A program made the position numbers and the translations under genes. A stretch of 43,917 bases of DNA, from assembly GCA_026414765.1 (NCBI GenBank), contig JAOAIJ010000020.1:1-43917 (forward strand), in the 5' to 3' direction. Below the pieces are notes generated by a model. It was not told the DNA's origin. It searched no databases and saw only the letters and a program-made list of their open reading frames with translations. Position 1 is the stretch's first letter. Each line of letters starts with the position of its first letter. The DNA is from Clostridia bacterium. Lineage in GTDB: Bacteria; Bacillota; Clostridia; Acetivibrionales; DSM-27016. Shown here in pieces: positions 16,094 through 25,887 of this stretch.

Positions 16094-17836
16094 TTAGTTC
16101 TTCTCTTTAGTCTTGGGAGCATCAACAATACGGAATGTATAGCGTGTTACAGAATCAGCTGATACGAGCACGTCAACGGGTACAGGAATCGTGTATTGTC
16201 CAGGAAATTTTTCAGGGACAAAAGCGATTTTGTATTTCCCTGGATTAATCTTAAATACAGCAATACCTTCAGAATTTGTTACAGAAAAAAGAGTGTTTGG
16301 AAAGCCGGGAGCGGAAACTATTCCATCAATGGTTAGCTCAAGTTCGGCTACAGGTTTATTCTCCTTGTCAAGAACCTCAAGTTCAACTATTCCCCAAGGC
16401 TGAACTTCAGTCTTAGGCTCTTCCAGATTTACTGTTATGATTGTAGTTCCAGCAGATTTCAATTCGCAGAATAATGCAGCAGGAATTTGATATTGTGTAG
16501 GGAAATTATCGGAGTCAAAACTGATCCTGAATGCTCCCTTATCAAGTGTAAACTTGGCTGTACCAGCTTCATCCGTCAGAATGGATTTGCTCAAGTATTT
16601 ATCCGTAATAGTTGATTTGCCATCAACAAATATCTTTGTGTTTGTGATAGGAGCATTAGTTTTACTGTCTACCAATTTTACATGAAGAGTATAAACTGCC
16701 TCATCCTTGGCAGATATTATCTGCGTAACGGTATTTGCATTTTTCATTTTTGTAATGGCCATTCCGAAACCGTTAGCTTCAAAATCTGATGCAATTACGT
16801 TCAACTTATAAAAAATGACTGACAATAGCAAGAGACAGAAGAAAGCGAATAAAGTATTTTTAAGAATCCTGTAAGAATTACTGAAAACAAACTTTTCTTT
16901 ATTGTTTGTTTTTTTACTAGAAAAAAGTAATGGTATTATCGCCGGTAAATAGAAAAATGCTGCTGACAAAAATATTAGAAAAACTCCAAATACAGAAGCA
17001 GAGACGGCTATAGGTTTTATACAATCATCTAAATATGAGATAACCACATCTTTTTGTAGAGGAAGGGACATAACCAATGGATAGATGTTTTTCGGCATAA
17101 GTGAGTAGGTATAAAAAAACAATCCAATACCTGAAAATATTGATAGTACTCCGCCTGTAAGCGTGAAAGCAGCAATCCATCTGGTGGCGGAAGTGAATTT
17201 GCTGCATGTATAAATCCCTATAAATGCAAGTAAAAAGAGTACCAGGATGAAGAAGCCGGGTATCTGATCAAAAGCATAATACAGAAACTTTATTTTAAAG
17301 AAGGTGTCATATATATCACTTCTATTTATATAGAGCAGAATAGCACTAAGATTGATTTTTTCTATCTTTGTCAGTGCCTGATAAGGGGAATTCGGGCTTG
17401 TAACCGTACCCGTTTTTTCAATATTTCCGGTAGACTCCTTTAAATCTGATTTTGATGTACTCAGATAGATGTCAGGAAGGAATTTCCTTTCACCGCGGAA
17501 ATATTGAAAAAGTCCTTCTCTTATAGAATCTACGTTAAACTTTACCAGATCAGGTGTAACAGATTTTCGGAGCAGGTCAAACACTTGCTTATGCTGCACA
17601 AAATCCTCTGGAGACGCTTTCTTCAAACTATCAATATATTGGTTCATAGAACTACTGATAACAGAGTGTGCTTTTTTATAGATATCATGTTTACTAAACA
17701 ACTGACTATGGTAAGATGCTTCTAATACAGTATTGTTAATATTTGCTGTTGTGAATATTATAAAGAGGCTTATACCTGATAAAATGGCGGAAGCTGTAAA
17801 TATTATAAGTTTTATTACTTTTTTATAGGATTTCAA
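16094..17836 (-). CDS. Membrane protein with two prealbumin/CNA-B-like repeats, unknown
   Basis: A 580-residue protein. TM1 is at about 8-29, an outside domain at 30-190, then TM segments at about 193-212, 220-245, 275-305 and 327-348. The C-terminal 220 residues hold two related ~90-residue beta domains, each with a VxLxDxxxxxPI...K start, a D/NxEGxAxFxxxxGxxxIxF centre and a FPxQYxIPxxL turn. This pattern resembles CNA-B or carboxypeptidase-regulatory (transthyretin-like) domains, expected on the outer face. It starts with TTG at 17836 behind GGGGGA. The function is unknown. Confidence 0.75.
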   Translation of the reverse strand: MKSYKKVIKLIIFTASAILSGISLFIIFTTANINNTVLEASYHSQLFSKHDIYKKAHSVISSSMNQYIDSLKKASPEDFVQHKQVFDLLRKSVTPDLVKFNVDSIREGLFQYFRGERKFLPDIYLSTSKSDLKESTGNIEKTGTVTSPNSPYQALTKIEKINLSAILLYINRSDIYDTFFKIKFLYYAFDQIPGFFILVLFLLAFIGIYTCSKFTSATRWIAAFTLTGGVLSIFSGIGLFFYTYSLMPKNIYPLVMSLPLQKDVVISYLDDCIKPIAVSASVFGVFLIFLSAAFFYLPAIIPLLFSSKKTNNKEKFVFSNSYRILKNTLFAFFCLLLLSVIFYKLNVIASDFEANGFGMAITKMKNANTVTQIISAKDEAVYTLHVKLVDSKTNAPITNTKIFVDGKSTITDKYLSKSILTDEAGTAKFTLDKGAFRISFDSDNFPTQYQIPAALFCELKSAGTTIITVNLEEPKTEVQPWGIVELEVLDKENKPVAELELTIDGIVSAPGFPNTLFSVTNSEGIAVFKINPGKYKIAFVPEKFPGQYTIPVPVDVLVSADSVTRYTFRIVDAPKTKEKN

Positions 17837-18174
17837 ACTATAATCCCCCTAAAACAAATTGACAGCAGTTCTAAGTTTTTTAATAACGCACTAATCCTAT
17901 TATAGCATATATTCAGGATAGCATTAGTGTAAAAACTGGAATTTTGCATTAAGGTACTTCAAAATTCAATTTTAAAAAGGACTATAAAAACTGTATTGAG
18001 ATTTATGTTTCATGAATACATTTTAATATTAGAGACCTATTTGGCAGGTTTGCAGTCGTAGCTTAAAGCAGGTTTTATGCAGATATACTCTTATATGGCT
18101 TCTGTTTTACTATATGTATGGCCTTATGAACTGAGCAGCATACCTGGTTAATCAATTTTTAGGGGGTAAATTAT
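17837..18174. other. Divergent promoter region
   Basis: It separates the minus-strand membrane protein gene from the plus-strand prkA operon. The minus-strand extended -10 is at 17899-17907. A CATACCT at 18139-18145 resembles a sigma-E -10 for prkA, but no matching -35 is seen. There are no small genes. Confidence 0.5.
17899..17907 (-). promoter_or_regulatory. Extended -10 promoter of the membrane protein gene
   Basis: On the minus strand it reads TGCTATAAT, 63 bases before the TTG start. The -35 is weak. Confidence 0.5.
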
Positions 18175-20103
18175 ATGATTAAGCAAGATATTTCAAGTAT
18201 TATACTTAAGGATAGGGAAGAACGCAAAAACAGAAGTTTTGAAGGTTCATTCCTGCAATATCTTGATATGGTAAAAGAAAATCCTGACGTATCAATGCTG
18301 GCACATCAGAGAATGTACAATCTGATAACCTCCCAGGGCGTAGATGTGATAAAGACTGATGAAAATCCAAGATTGAGAAGGATTTATGGCAATGATATCA
18401 TAAAAAAATATAAATTCTTTGAAGAGGATTTTTTTGGGATAGATAAAACGATTATGAAAATTGTGAGGTATTTTCATTCAGCAGCGATGGCAGGTGAAGA
18501 AGCAAGGCAGGTGCTTTATCTCGTTGGACCGGTTGGTTCAGGTAAATCATCATTAATGGAAGCTCTAAAGAAGGCCTTGGAAATGAGTTCTCCAGTCTAT
18601 GCACTAAAAGGCTGTCCAATGAGAGAAGAACCTTTACATTTGATTCCTAAGCATTTAAGAATGCAGTTTGAAGAGATTCTCAACTTGAAAATCGAAGGAG
18701 ATCTTTGTCCGGTCTGCAGATATAGGCTGAAAAATGAGTTGAAGGGTGAGTATGAAAAATTTCCTGTTGAGACAGTAGGATTTTCAATAAGATCAAGAAA
18801 GGGAATAGGAGTTGTACCTCCTGTAGACCCAAATAATCAGGATACCAGTGTGCTCATAGGAAGTGTAGATATTTCTAAAATTGACCTATATCCAGAGGAC
18901 GATCCAAGGGTTCTATCACTAAATGGTGCTTTTAATGTAGGTAATAGGGGTTTGGTAGAGTTCATAGAAGTGTTTAAAAATGAGACTGAATACCTCCATA
19001 CAATGATTACAGCGACTCAGGAGAAATCTATTCCGTCGCCCGGAAAGGGTTCCATGATATACTTTGATGGAATAATTCTGGCTCACTCAAATGAAGCGGA
19101 ATGGAACAAATTTAAGTCCGATCATACAAATGAAGCTATACTTGACAGAATAGTAAAAGTAGAAATTCCCTACTGCCTTGAACTTGATGAAGAAATAAAG
19201 ATATATGAAAAGATACTCAGGAAAAGCAAATTCAAAGCTCATATTGCTCCACACACAATTGAAGTTGCTTCAATGTTTGCCATACTCACACGTTTGACTC
19301 CCTCAAGCAAGATAGATCCGATGACGAAGCTGAAAATATATAACGGTGAAGAAATTGTAGAAAAGGGTATGACAAGAAAGATCGACATATTTGAACTGCA
19401 TGAGGAAGCTCAGAGAGAAGGAATGACGGGAATATCCACAAGATTCATAATGAAAGCACTGGATACTGCATTATCTGAATCGGAACATAATTGTATAAAC
19501 CCTATTTCAGTTATGGAGACTTTGATTAGGGCTGTAAAGGAGCTGGGAATAGGTGAGGAGGAAAAAGAACGGTATTTACGCTTTATTCAGGATAGTATAA
19601 AGAAAGAATACAACAAGTTGCTTGAGAAAGAAGTGACAAAAGCATTTATTCACGGATACAGGGAGCAGGCTGAGAGTTTGTTCAACAACTATCTGGACCA
19701 TGCAGAAGCTTTTGTGAACAAGACAAAGATTAAGGATTCAAACACAGGAGAAGAACTGGAACCTGACGAAAAGTTTTTAAGATCGATAGAAGAGCAAATC
19801 GGGATCACAGATTCTGCAGCAAAGGGCTTCAGGTCTGATGTTACTGCATATATGTTTTTTGTCTTGCGCAACGGAGGAAAACTTGATTTTGACAGCTATG
19901 AGCCTTTGAAGGAAGCTATAGAGAAAAAATTAACGGTTTCTGTAAAAGAACTGAGCCGTATTATTACCCAAGCAAAAGTCAGAGATAAGGATCAGAACGA
20001 AAAGTATAATGCTATGGTTGATGAAATGAAGAAAAACGGATACTGTGACTGCTGCTGCAATGTTATACTCAAGTACGCAGCAAATAATTTGTGGAAAGAC
20101 TGA
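18175..20103 (+). CDS. prkA: Serine protein kinase PrkA (AAA+)
   Basis: A 642-residue PrkA protein, normal length. An AAA+ domain with Walker A GPVGSGKS (118-125) is followed by a zinc-like CPVCRYRLKNE region. The C-terminal part has the PrkA kinase-like domain (IHGYREQAESLFNNYLDHAEAF), and the end is Cys-rich (YCDCCCNVILKYA). In Bacillus it is made in the mother cell and supports sporulation. AGGGGG precedes the ATG. It heads the prkA-yhbH-spoVR operon, which corresponds to E. coli yeaG-yeaH-ycgB. Confidence 0.97.
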   Translation: MIKQDISSIILKDREERKNRSFEGSFLQYLDMVKENPDVSMLAHQRMYNLITSQGVDVIKTDENPRLRRIYGNDIIKKYKFFEEDFFGIDKTIMKIVRYFHSAAMAGEEARQVLYLVGPVGSGKSSLMEALKKALEMSSPVYALKGCPMREEPLHLIPKHLRMQFEEILNLKIEGDLCPVCRYRLKNELKGEYEKFPVETVGFSIRSRKGIGVVPPVDPNNQDTSVLIGSVDISKIDLYPEDDPRVLSLNGAFNVGNRGLVEFIEVFKNETEYLHTMITATQEKSIPSPGKGSMIYFDGIILAHSNEAEWNKFKSDHTNEAILDRIVKVEIPYCLELDEEIKIYEKILRKSKFKAHIAPHTIEVASMFAILTRLTPSSKIDPMTKLKIYNGEEIVEKGMTRKIDIFELHEEAQREGMTGISTRFIMKALDTALSESEHNCINPISVMETLIRAVKELGIGEEEKERYLRFIQDSIKKEYNKLLEKEVTKAFIHGYREQAESLFNNYLDHAEAFVNKTKIKDSNTGEELEPDEKFLRSIEEQIGITDSAAKGFRSDVTAYMFFVLRNGGKLDFDSYEPLKEAIEKKLTVSVKELSRIITQAKVRDKDQNEKYNAMVDEMKKNGYCDCCCNVILKYAANNLWKD

Positions 20104-20171
20104 TAAAGCAATTGATAATATTTATCTTATAGTTGTCGGTTCTTTATCATTTATGCCGGAGGCGAAGCATA

Positions 20172-21425
20172 ATGGCGATTTTTAGAGAGTTTAGCAGCAG
20201 CGGGAGGGACCGGTCTTCAGAAGACAGGCGGAGACATAAAGAATTGGTTGAGGAATCTATCAAGAAAAACCTGGGTAACATTATTGCAGAAGAAAGCATT
20301 ATCGGGCAGAGCAGGGATAAGAAAATAAAAATCCCCATAAAGGGTATAAAAGAGTATCAGTTTATATACGGAAAAAACGGGCCTGGAGTAGGTTCAGGCG
20401 ATGGTACTGAGAAAAGAGGGGATAAAATCGGTGAGGATAAATCCGGGCAAGGTAGTAATGGTAACGGGCAGGCAGGTAATCAGGAAGGTGAAGATGTATA
20501 TGAGACTGAGGTTACAATTGAAGAGCTTGTAAATTATTTATTTGATGATTTGAACCTTCCGGATATAGATAAGAAAAAAATCGCAGAGATTGAATCAATA
20601 AAAAGTATAAAAAAAATAGGATACCAGCGTAAAGGTATTCCACCACGACTGGCAAAGAGGCGGTCTGTCGTAGAGAAAATAAAAAGAAGGCAGGCGTATA
20701 ACAGGTCGCAGGAAGAGTTTGAAGCACAAAACGAGGGAAATATTGATGATTTATATAGCGATTATGATGGAGCTGCAGATGATCAGAATATGGAGGCTCG
20801 TAGCGAAGCTACAGTAACAAAAAGGTTTCCTTTTATGGAAGATGACTTAAGATATCATAGAGTCAGGGAGGATCATAAAAAGGATTATAATGCTGTAGTT
20901 ATATGCATAATGGATGTTTCAGGCTCTATGGATCAGACCAAAAAATACATGGCCAGGAGTTTTTATTTCCTGCTATACCAATTTATCAGACTTAAGTATT
21001 CTAATGTTGAAGTTGCTTTTGTAGCTCACACAACTACTGCAAAAGAGGTAAATGAAGATGAGTTTTTTCACAAAGGGGAATCTGGGGGGACCTACATAAG
21101 CAGTGGGTATGAAAAGGCTTTAGAAATAATTGAACAGAGATACAACCCGACAAGTTGGAATATATATGCTTTTCACTGTAGTGACGGAGATAATTGGACA
21201 GAAGATAATAAAAGAGCAATTGAATATGCCCAGAAGCTGTGTGATGTTTGCAATTTGTTCGGATATGGCGAAATTGTTCCAGGTTATTACTCTTCCAGCA
21301 GTACAATTAAATCAGATTTTCAGAAGAATATAAGGCATAAAAACTTTGCTATTGTTACCATGACCAAGAAGGAAGATGTTTATAGCGCCCTGAAAAAGCT
21401 TCTTGACAAAGAAAATGAAGATTAG
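20172..21425 (+). CDS. yhbH: Sporulation protein YhbH (DUF444)
   Basis: A 417-residue DUF444 protein. The N-terminus [17 protein letters not shown] is the family hallmark. A Gly/Lys-rich linker (~75-110) leads to a VWA-like domain with the MIDAS motif DVSGSMD at about residue 250, followed by [15 protein letters not shown] and HCSDGDNW. The function is unknown but linked to PrkA; in Bacillus it is needed for normal spore formation. The start is the ATG at 20172 behind GGAGG; a TTG 39 bases earlier has no ribosome site. It is 68 bases after prkA. Confidence 0.94.
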   Translation: MAIFREFSSSGRDRSSEDRRRHKELVEESIKKNLGNIIAEESIIGQSRDKKIKIPIKGIKEYQFIYGKNGPGVGSGDGTEKRGDKIGEDKSGQGSNGNGQAGNQEGEDVYETEVTIEELVNYLFDDLNLPDIDKKKIAEIESIKSIKKIGYQRKGIPPRLAKRRSVVEKIKRRQAYNRSQEEFEAQNEGNIDDLYSDYDGAADDQNMEARSEATVTKRFPFMEDDLRYHRVREDHKKDYNAVVICIMDVSGSMDQTKKYMARSFYFLLYQFIRLKYSNVEVAFVAHTTTAKEVNEDEFFHKGESGGTYISSGYEKALEIIEQRYNPTSWNIYAFHCSDGDNWTEDNKRAIEYAQKLCDVCNLFGYGEIVPGYYSSSSTIKSDFQKNIRHKNFAIVTMTKKEDVYSALKKLLDKENED

Positions 21426-21514
21426 GAAGCCAGTTGGAATTTGGTAAACAATAATGAGATAATATGAGTTTACAATAAAATCGGTGACTGGTAATTTCGG
21501 TAGGGGGTGTTATT

Positions 21515-22903
21515 GTGGCGGATTACAGTATAAGAGAACTGGAGAAATGGAATGAAAAGATAGAAGAAATTGCGAAAGAGGCAGGACTTGATTATTATGA
21601 TCAGGAATTTGAAATAATAAGTTATGAAGATATGATGGGATATGAAACATATATCGGTATGCCTTCGCATTATCCGCATTGGAGTTATGGAAAAGCTTAT
21701 GAAAGAATCAAGACCCTCAACAGATATAACTTATCAGGGTTAGCTTATGAGATGGTGATAAATGCAAATCCGTGCATAGCATACCTGATGAAGGATAATA
21801 CATTGCTTCTTCAGATACTGACCATTGCACATGTTTATGGACATAATGATTTTTTTAAGAACAACAGAATGTTTAAGATTGGCACCAGAGCGGACTATAC
21901 GCTAGAGATGTTTAAGAATCATGCAAACAGAATCAGAGCCTATATTGCCGATCCGGGTATCGGATATAAAAAAGTCGAGAGGATACTGAATGCAGCACAT
22001 GCTCTTAAATACCAAACATCCAGATTAGTTGGAGAAAAGAGGATTCCGGAAAATGAAAAAAGGAAGGCAGTTCTTGAACGTTATAGTAAAGAAGACTATG
22101 ATTTCCCTCTTTTAAATCCCAAAAACCAAAAAACGGATACAGGCGTAGAGCTTAATAAGATTCCAATAGAGCCTGAAGAAAACATACTTTATTTTTTATC
22201 AAAGTATGGGAGGTTAAGTGAGTGGGAAAAAGACATGCTGGATATTGTCAGAGAAGAAACTACGTACTTTGTTCCCCAAATTGAAACTAAAATAATGAAT
22301 GAAGGATGGGCAAGCTTCTGGCATTACACTATACTAAATAAACTTGAACTGACACAAGGGTTGCATTTTGAATTTCTTAAGAGACATAATCAGGTAATAA
22401 GGCCGCATGAGGGACGTATTAATCCATATTATATAGGCTTTAAGATTTTTGAGGATTTAGTCAGAAAATACCCTGACAACCCAAATAAGATTTTTGAAGT
22501 TCGTGAGATTGAAAGAGATCAGTCCTTCCTGAGGAGATATCTGACTTATGAATTGTGCAATGAGATGAATCTTTTTGAATACATAAAGGTAGACCGTGAT
22601 TATGTTATTTCTGAAGTGCCGGATGAGGAAGGATGGAAGACAATAAGGGATACACTTGTATTTTCAACGGGTATGGGTGGGATACCTAACATTGTTGTGG
22701 ATGAATGGGTTCAGAAAGACAATACACTGATACTTGAGCACAAGTACGACGGAAGGGAGCTGGAATTAAACTATGCTTATGAGACTTTGAAGCATATAGC
22801 AGACTTATGGGACGGAAAAGTTATGCTTATAACATTTCTGGATAATAAGCGCAAGATAGTAATCTGTGATGAACAAAAGAGGATAACGATGACAAATACT
22901 TAA
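21515..22903 (+). CDS. spoVR: Stage V sporulation protein R (SpoVR)
   Basis: A 462-residue SpoVR family protein with the typical YDQEFEIISYEDMMGYETYIGMPSHYPHWSYGK-type start (positions ~26-60) and the conserved HVYGHNDFFKNN, NEGWASFWHYT and GLHFEF motifs. The His/Glu-rich motifs suggest a metal site, but the biochemical role is not known. In Bacillus it affects spore cortex formation. It starts with GTG at 21515 after GGGGGTG. It is the last gene of the operon, and its stop overlaps a GNRA-type terminator. Confidence 0.96.
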   Translation: MADYSIRELEKWNEKIEEIAKEAGLDYYDQEFEIISYEDMMGYETYIGMPSHYPHWSYGKAYERIKTLNRYNLSGLAYEMVINANPCIAYLMKDNTLLLQILTIAHVYGHNDFFKNNRMFKIGTRADYTLEMFKNHANRIRAYIADPGIGYKKVERILNAAHALKYQTSRLVGEKRIPENEKRKAVLERYSKEDYDFPLLNPKNQKTDTGVELNKIPIEPEENILYFLSKYGRLSEWEKDMLDIVREETTYFVPQIETKIMNEGWASFWHYTILNKLELTQGLHFEFLKRHNQVIRPHEGRINPYYIGFKIFEDLVRKYPDNPNKIFEVREIERDQSFLRRYLTYELCNEMNLFEYIKVDRDYVISEVPDEEGWKTIRDTLVFSTGMGGIPNIVVDEWVQKDNTLILEHKYDGRELELNYAYETLKHIADLWDGKVMLITFLDNKRKIVICDEQKRITMTNT

Positions 22904-22922
22904 CGCCGAAAGGCGTTTTTTT
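22902..22922 (+). terminator. Terminator of the prkA-yhbH-spoVR operon
   Basis: AACGCC-GAAA-GGCGTT followed by a T run. The 5' arm begins inside the spoVR stop codon. Confidence 0.93.
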
Positions 22923-23050
22923 GATATACAGGAAATTGTGCTTCATATTTCCTGCGCAGAGGAATTCAGACTTGCCGGTTAGTAGGAGGTGTCCAGAGTA
23001 AAGTATGATAGCATTTGTTCATGGTGAAAGTTTTAAAAAATTGTTTTTAA

Positions 23051-23059
23051 TGGTATAAT
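23051..23059 (+). promoter_or_regulatory. Extended -10 promoter of punA
   Basis: TGGTATAAT, 36 bases before the ATG. The best -35 is weak (GTTTTA), so this depends on the extended -10. Confidence 0.55.
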
Positions 23060-23095
23060 ACATGAATAATTCATAAATTTTTCGGAGGCGTTATT

Positions 23096-23935
23096 ATGCA
23101 GGACTTAAATAATCAGGATTATTATGAAAAAGTTTCTGAAACTGCGAAGTACATAAAAGAAAGGATAAAAGAAAAACCAGTAATCGGAATAATTTTGGGA
23201 TCTGGTCTGGGACCATTGGTAAATCATCTTGAGAACCCGGAAGAGATAGACTACACTGAGATACCTCATTTCCCGGTCACCACTGTAGAGGGACATGCCG
23301 GTAAGCTTGTGTCTGGAAAGATCGGTGGAAAGACTGTATTGGTTATGAAGGGTAGATTTCATCATTATGAAGGATATGATATTTCCCAAGTTATTTATCA
23401 TATCAGAGTTTTTAAGCTTCTCGGAATAAATGATCTTCTTGTTACCAATGCGGCAGGAGGAATAAATAAGGAATTCAAATCAGGAGCGTTGATGCTTATC
23501 AAAGATCATATCAGCTTTTTTGCACCCTCACCCTTAAGGGGGAAAAATGTAAATGAGTTTGGTGTAAGATTCCCTGACATGAGTGAGGCGTACAGCAGAA
23601 GTTTGATAAATATTGCCAAAGACACTGCAGGTAAGTTGGGAATTGATGTACAGGAAGGTATATATGCATTTGCTCAGGGACCCATGTATGAAACTCCTGC
23701 AGAAATACGTGCACTTTCTATACTGGGGGCTGATGCGGTAGGCATGTCTACCGTACCTGAAGTCATAGCAGCCCGACATGCCGGAATGAGAGTACTCGGC
23801 ATGTCGTGTATTACCAACATGGCAGCCGGTATACTGGATCAACCTCTAAACCATGAAGAGGTAATGCAGACAGCAAAAAGAGTAGAGGAGAAATTTACAA
23901 ATCTGGTAAAAGCTATTGTTGCAGAATGGCAATAA
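23096..23935 (+). CDS. punA: Purine nucleoside phosphorylase (family 2, inosine/guanosine)
   Basis: A 279-residue trimeric-type PNP. Motifs: phosphate loop GSGLGP at 37-42, FPVTTVEGHAGK, RFHHYEGY, the LVTNAAGGIN signature, FAQGPMYETPAEI and LGADAVGMSTVPEV. The Glu in YETPAE and the Asn in ITNMAAG belong to the purine site of 6-oxopurine-specific enzymes. It splits inosine or guanosine with phosphate into base plus ribose-1-phosphate. GGAGG precedes the ATG. Its position near the sahH-like and deaminase genes would let it take the inosine released in deamination-first SAH recycling. Confidence 0.94.
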   Translation: MQDLNNQDYYEKVSETAKYIKERIKEKPVIGIILGSGLGPLVNHLENPEEIDYTEIPHFPVTTVEGHAGKLVSGKIGGKTVLVMKGRFHHYEGYDISQVIYHIRVFKLLGINDLLVTNAAGGINKEFKSGALMLIKDHISFFAPSPLRGKNVNEFGVRFPDMSEAYSRSLINIAKDTAGKLGIDVQEGIYAFAQGPMYETPAEIRALSILGADAVGMSTVPEVIAARHAGMRVLGMSCITNMAAGILDQPLNHEEVMQTAKRVEEKFTNLVKAIVAEWQ

Positions 23936-24047
23936 AATTGATAAGCTAAATTTACCATAACAAGTTTTTACTTACCGGTAATTCTCCATATGCTTTTCAG
24001 CAGCTGGTATGGGCATATTGGTTTGATTATTCGAAATGGGGTGCGGA

Positions 24048-24326
24048 ATGAAGCATTTATTTGCGTCTGGGGAACATATATACAAAAAGAATGTAAAACA
24101 GTTACGGGACGTCAGTTTTGAAGCTGAATACCTGGTATATGACGAAGTTGCTGAAGATACTGAGTTTGAAGCAGTGGGACGTATTGAAGATAAAAATGTA
24201 TCTGTGAAATTCAGAATAAAAGGAGACAGTTACAGCGACATAAAGTTTAGACATACGGTTAAGATTCTGATGCAGTCGGACATATTACTTGCGGATTGGG
24301 AGAATTATGAAATAGTGTATCTGTAG
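24048..24326 (+). CDS. Hypothetical 92-residue protein
   Basis: A small acidic protein rich in beta-strand-like segments (VSFEAEYLVYDEV, FEAVGRIEDKNVSVKFRIKG, FRHTVKILMQSDILLADW). There is no signal peptide or membrane segment. The start is the ATG at 24048; an in-frame ATG at 24036 is also possible, and neither has a strong ribosome site (GGGGTGCGG precedes the later one). It ends at a terminator. It lies between punA and the sahH-like gene. I do not recognise it. Confidence 0.6.
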   Translation: MKHLFASGEHIYKKNVKQLRDVSFEAEYLVYDEVAEDTEFEAVGRIEDKNVSVKFRIKGDSYSDIKFRHTVKILMQSDILLADWENYEIVYL

Positions 24327-24361
24327 ACAATCATAAAAAATGTTAATGGCATAAATGGATT

Positions 24362-24388
24362 AAGGAGTGCGTAAAGCATTCCTTTTTA
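24362..24388 (+). terminator. Terminator after the hypothetical gene
   Basis: AAGGAGTGC pairs with GCATTCCTT (one G-T pair) across GTAA, followed by TTT-A-TTTTT. Confidence 0.85.
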
Positions 24389-24514
24389 TTTTTCATTGTA
24401 ATTGCAAAATGTATTAAAAACACACAAATGCAAAAACTTTGTATTGATTAAGTTTTATGACAGCAAACAGTGTAGGTTTGAATGAATTTAAGTGAATATA
24501 GATAAAAATAAGTG

Positions 24515-24543
24515 TTGATAAATTAATATAATTTGTATACAAT
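24515..24543 (+). promoter_or_regulatory. Sigma-A promoter of the sahH-like operon
   Basis: TTGATA and TACAAT with a 17-base spacer. Start of transcription is expected near 24550, giving a leader of about 88 bases. Confidence 0.7.
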
Positions 24544-24594
24544 GGTATATGGATGTATATAAAATTATTCAAAATAACTTATAAGCATATATAA

Positions 24595-24614
24595 TTAGTA
24601 CTTGTTTGTACTAA
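24595..24614. promoter_or_regulatory. Inverted repeat in the sahH-like leader
   Basis: TTAGTAC-N6-GTACTAA is a perfect 7-bp-arm repeat between the promoter and the ribosome site. It could be an operator or an mRNA hairpin. Its core resembles, in inverted order, the TTACT/AGTAA arms before the deaminase gene. Confidence 0.45.
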
Positions 24615-24637
24615 AAACGATCAATGGAGGTATTTAA

Positions 24638-25885
24638 ATGAAAAGTGTTATACGTGACATCAATATGGCGGATTCAGGAAGAAAGAAAATTGAATGGGTT
24701 AGAAAAAACATGCCGCTTCTTCGGAGCTTAGAAGAGGAATTTTCAAAAGAACAACCCTTTAAAGGCATAAATGTGACCGTATCGGTTCACCTGGAAGCGA
24801 AGACTGCATATCTGGCTAAGGTAATAGCCGCAGGGGGAGCACATGTATCCGTTACGGGAAGCAATCCTCTTTCTACACAGGATGACGTTGCCGCAGGTCT
24901 TGCAGCTGACGGGCTTGATGTATATGCGTGGTATAATTCAACCAAGGAAGAGTATGCTGAACATTTGAAGATGGCTTTGGGAGATAAGCCCAACATAATA
25001 ATAGATGATGGTGGCGACCTTATTCATCTTTTGCACACAACCGAAAAACATCTTCTTCCAAGTGTTATAGGAGGATGCGAAGAGACTACCACCGGTGTTT
25101 TGAGACTGAAGGCCATGGAAAAGGAAGGTGCTCTTTTATTTCCGATGGTTGCAGTAAATAATGCATACTGCAAATATTTGTTTGACAATCGCTATGGAAC
25201 CGGACAGTCCGTATGGGATGGGATTAACAGAACAACTAACCTGATAGTTGCGGCTAAAGATGTAGTAGTAATAGGTTATGGCTGGTGTGGAAAAGGTATA
25301 GCAATGAGGGCAAAAGGGTTAGGTGCAAATGTAATAGTCTGTGAAATAGATCCTATTAAGGCAACAGAGGCTGTTATGGATGGTTTTAAAGTCATGAAGA
25401 TGGATGAGGCAGCAAAACACGGTGACATATTCGTAACTGTAACCGGGTGCAGCAGAGTAATATATGAAGATCATTATAAGGTAATGAAAAATGGAGCAAT
25501 ACTTTGCAACGCAGGGCACTTTGATGTTGAAATATGCATTCCTGAGCTTGAAAAGCTTGCTGTAGAGAAGAAAGAACAGAGAAGGAATATTATGGGTTAT
25601 AAGATGGCAGACGGAAGGTGGATAAATCTGCTTGCTGAAGGAAGACTGGTAAATCTTGCAGCGGGAGACGGACATCCTGCAGAAATTATGGATATGAGTT
25701 TTGCACTTCAGGCTCTTAGCGCAAAGTATGTACTGGAAAATCACAAGAGCCTTGGCAAAAAAGTAATAGATGTACCTTCAGAGATAGACCATAGGGTTGC
25801 AAATATGAAACTTGATTCATGGGGTATAAAAATAGATAAGCTGTCTGAAGAACAGAAAAAATATCTTGAGAGTTGGACGGAATAA
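24638..25885 (+). CDS. S-adenosylhomocysteinase family; probably S-inosylhomocysteine hydrolase
   Basis: A 415-residue NAD-dependent hydrolase of the SAHH family. NAD loop: [19 protein letters not shown]; catalytic and substrate motifs: [34 protein letters not shown] and CNAGHFD. It releases homocysteine from an S-nucleosylhomocysteine. The base-binding motif, HMTxET or HMTxQT in classical SAHH, reads H51-L-E53-A-K55-T56: Thr57 and Glu59 (human numbering) are replaced by Glu and Lys. That is the archaeal/Thermotoga form and fits a 6-oxo base. The C-terminal Lys-Tyr tail of human SAHH is replaced by [12 protein letters not shown]. It is 2 bases upstream of the HTH-methyltransferase. Confidence 0.88.
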   Translation: MKSVIRDINMADSGRKKIEWVRKNMPLLRSLEEEFSKEQPFKGINVTVSVHLEAKTAYLAKVIAAGGAHVSVTGSNPLSTQDDVAAGLAADGLDVYAWYNSTKEEYAEHLKMALGDKPNIIIDDGGDLIHLLHTTEKHLLPSVIGGCEETTTGVLRLKAMEKEGALLFPMVAVNNAYCKYLFDNRYGTGQSVWDGINRTTNLIVAAKDVVVIGYGWCGKGIAMRAKGLGANVIVCEIDPIKATEAVMDGFKVMKMDEAAKHGDIFVTVTGCSRVIYEDHYKVMKNGAILCNAGHFDVEICIPELEKLAVEKKEQRRNIMGYKMADGRWINLLAEGRLVNLAAGDGHPAEIMDMSFALQALSAKYVLENHKSLGKKVIDVPSEIDHRVANMKLDSWGIKIDKLSEEQKKYLESWTE

Positions 25886-25887
25886 AT

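Larger units (their letters stand above)
24327..24637. other. Intergenic region before the sahH-like gene
   Basis: It holds a terminator (24362-24388), a sigma-A promoter (24515-24543) and a 20-bp inverted repeat (24595-24614), each listed separately. There is no coding sequence and no riboswitch fold I recognise. Confidence 0.7.

Noticed and set aside
18139-18145. CATACCT as a sigma-E -10 element for prkA
   Set aside because: prkA is sigma-E controlled in Bacillus, but no sigma-E -35 is found at 13-15 bases upstream, so it was not listed as a promoter.
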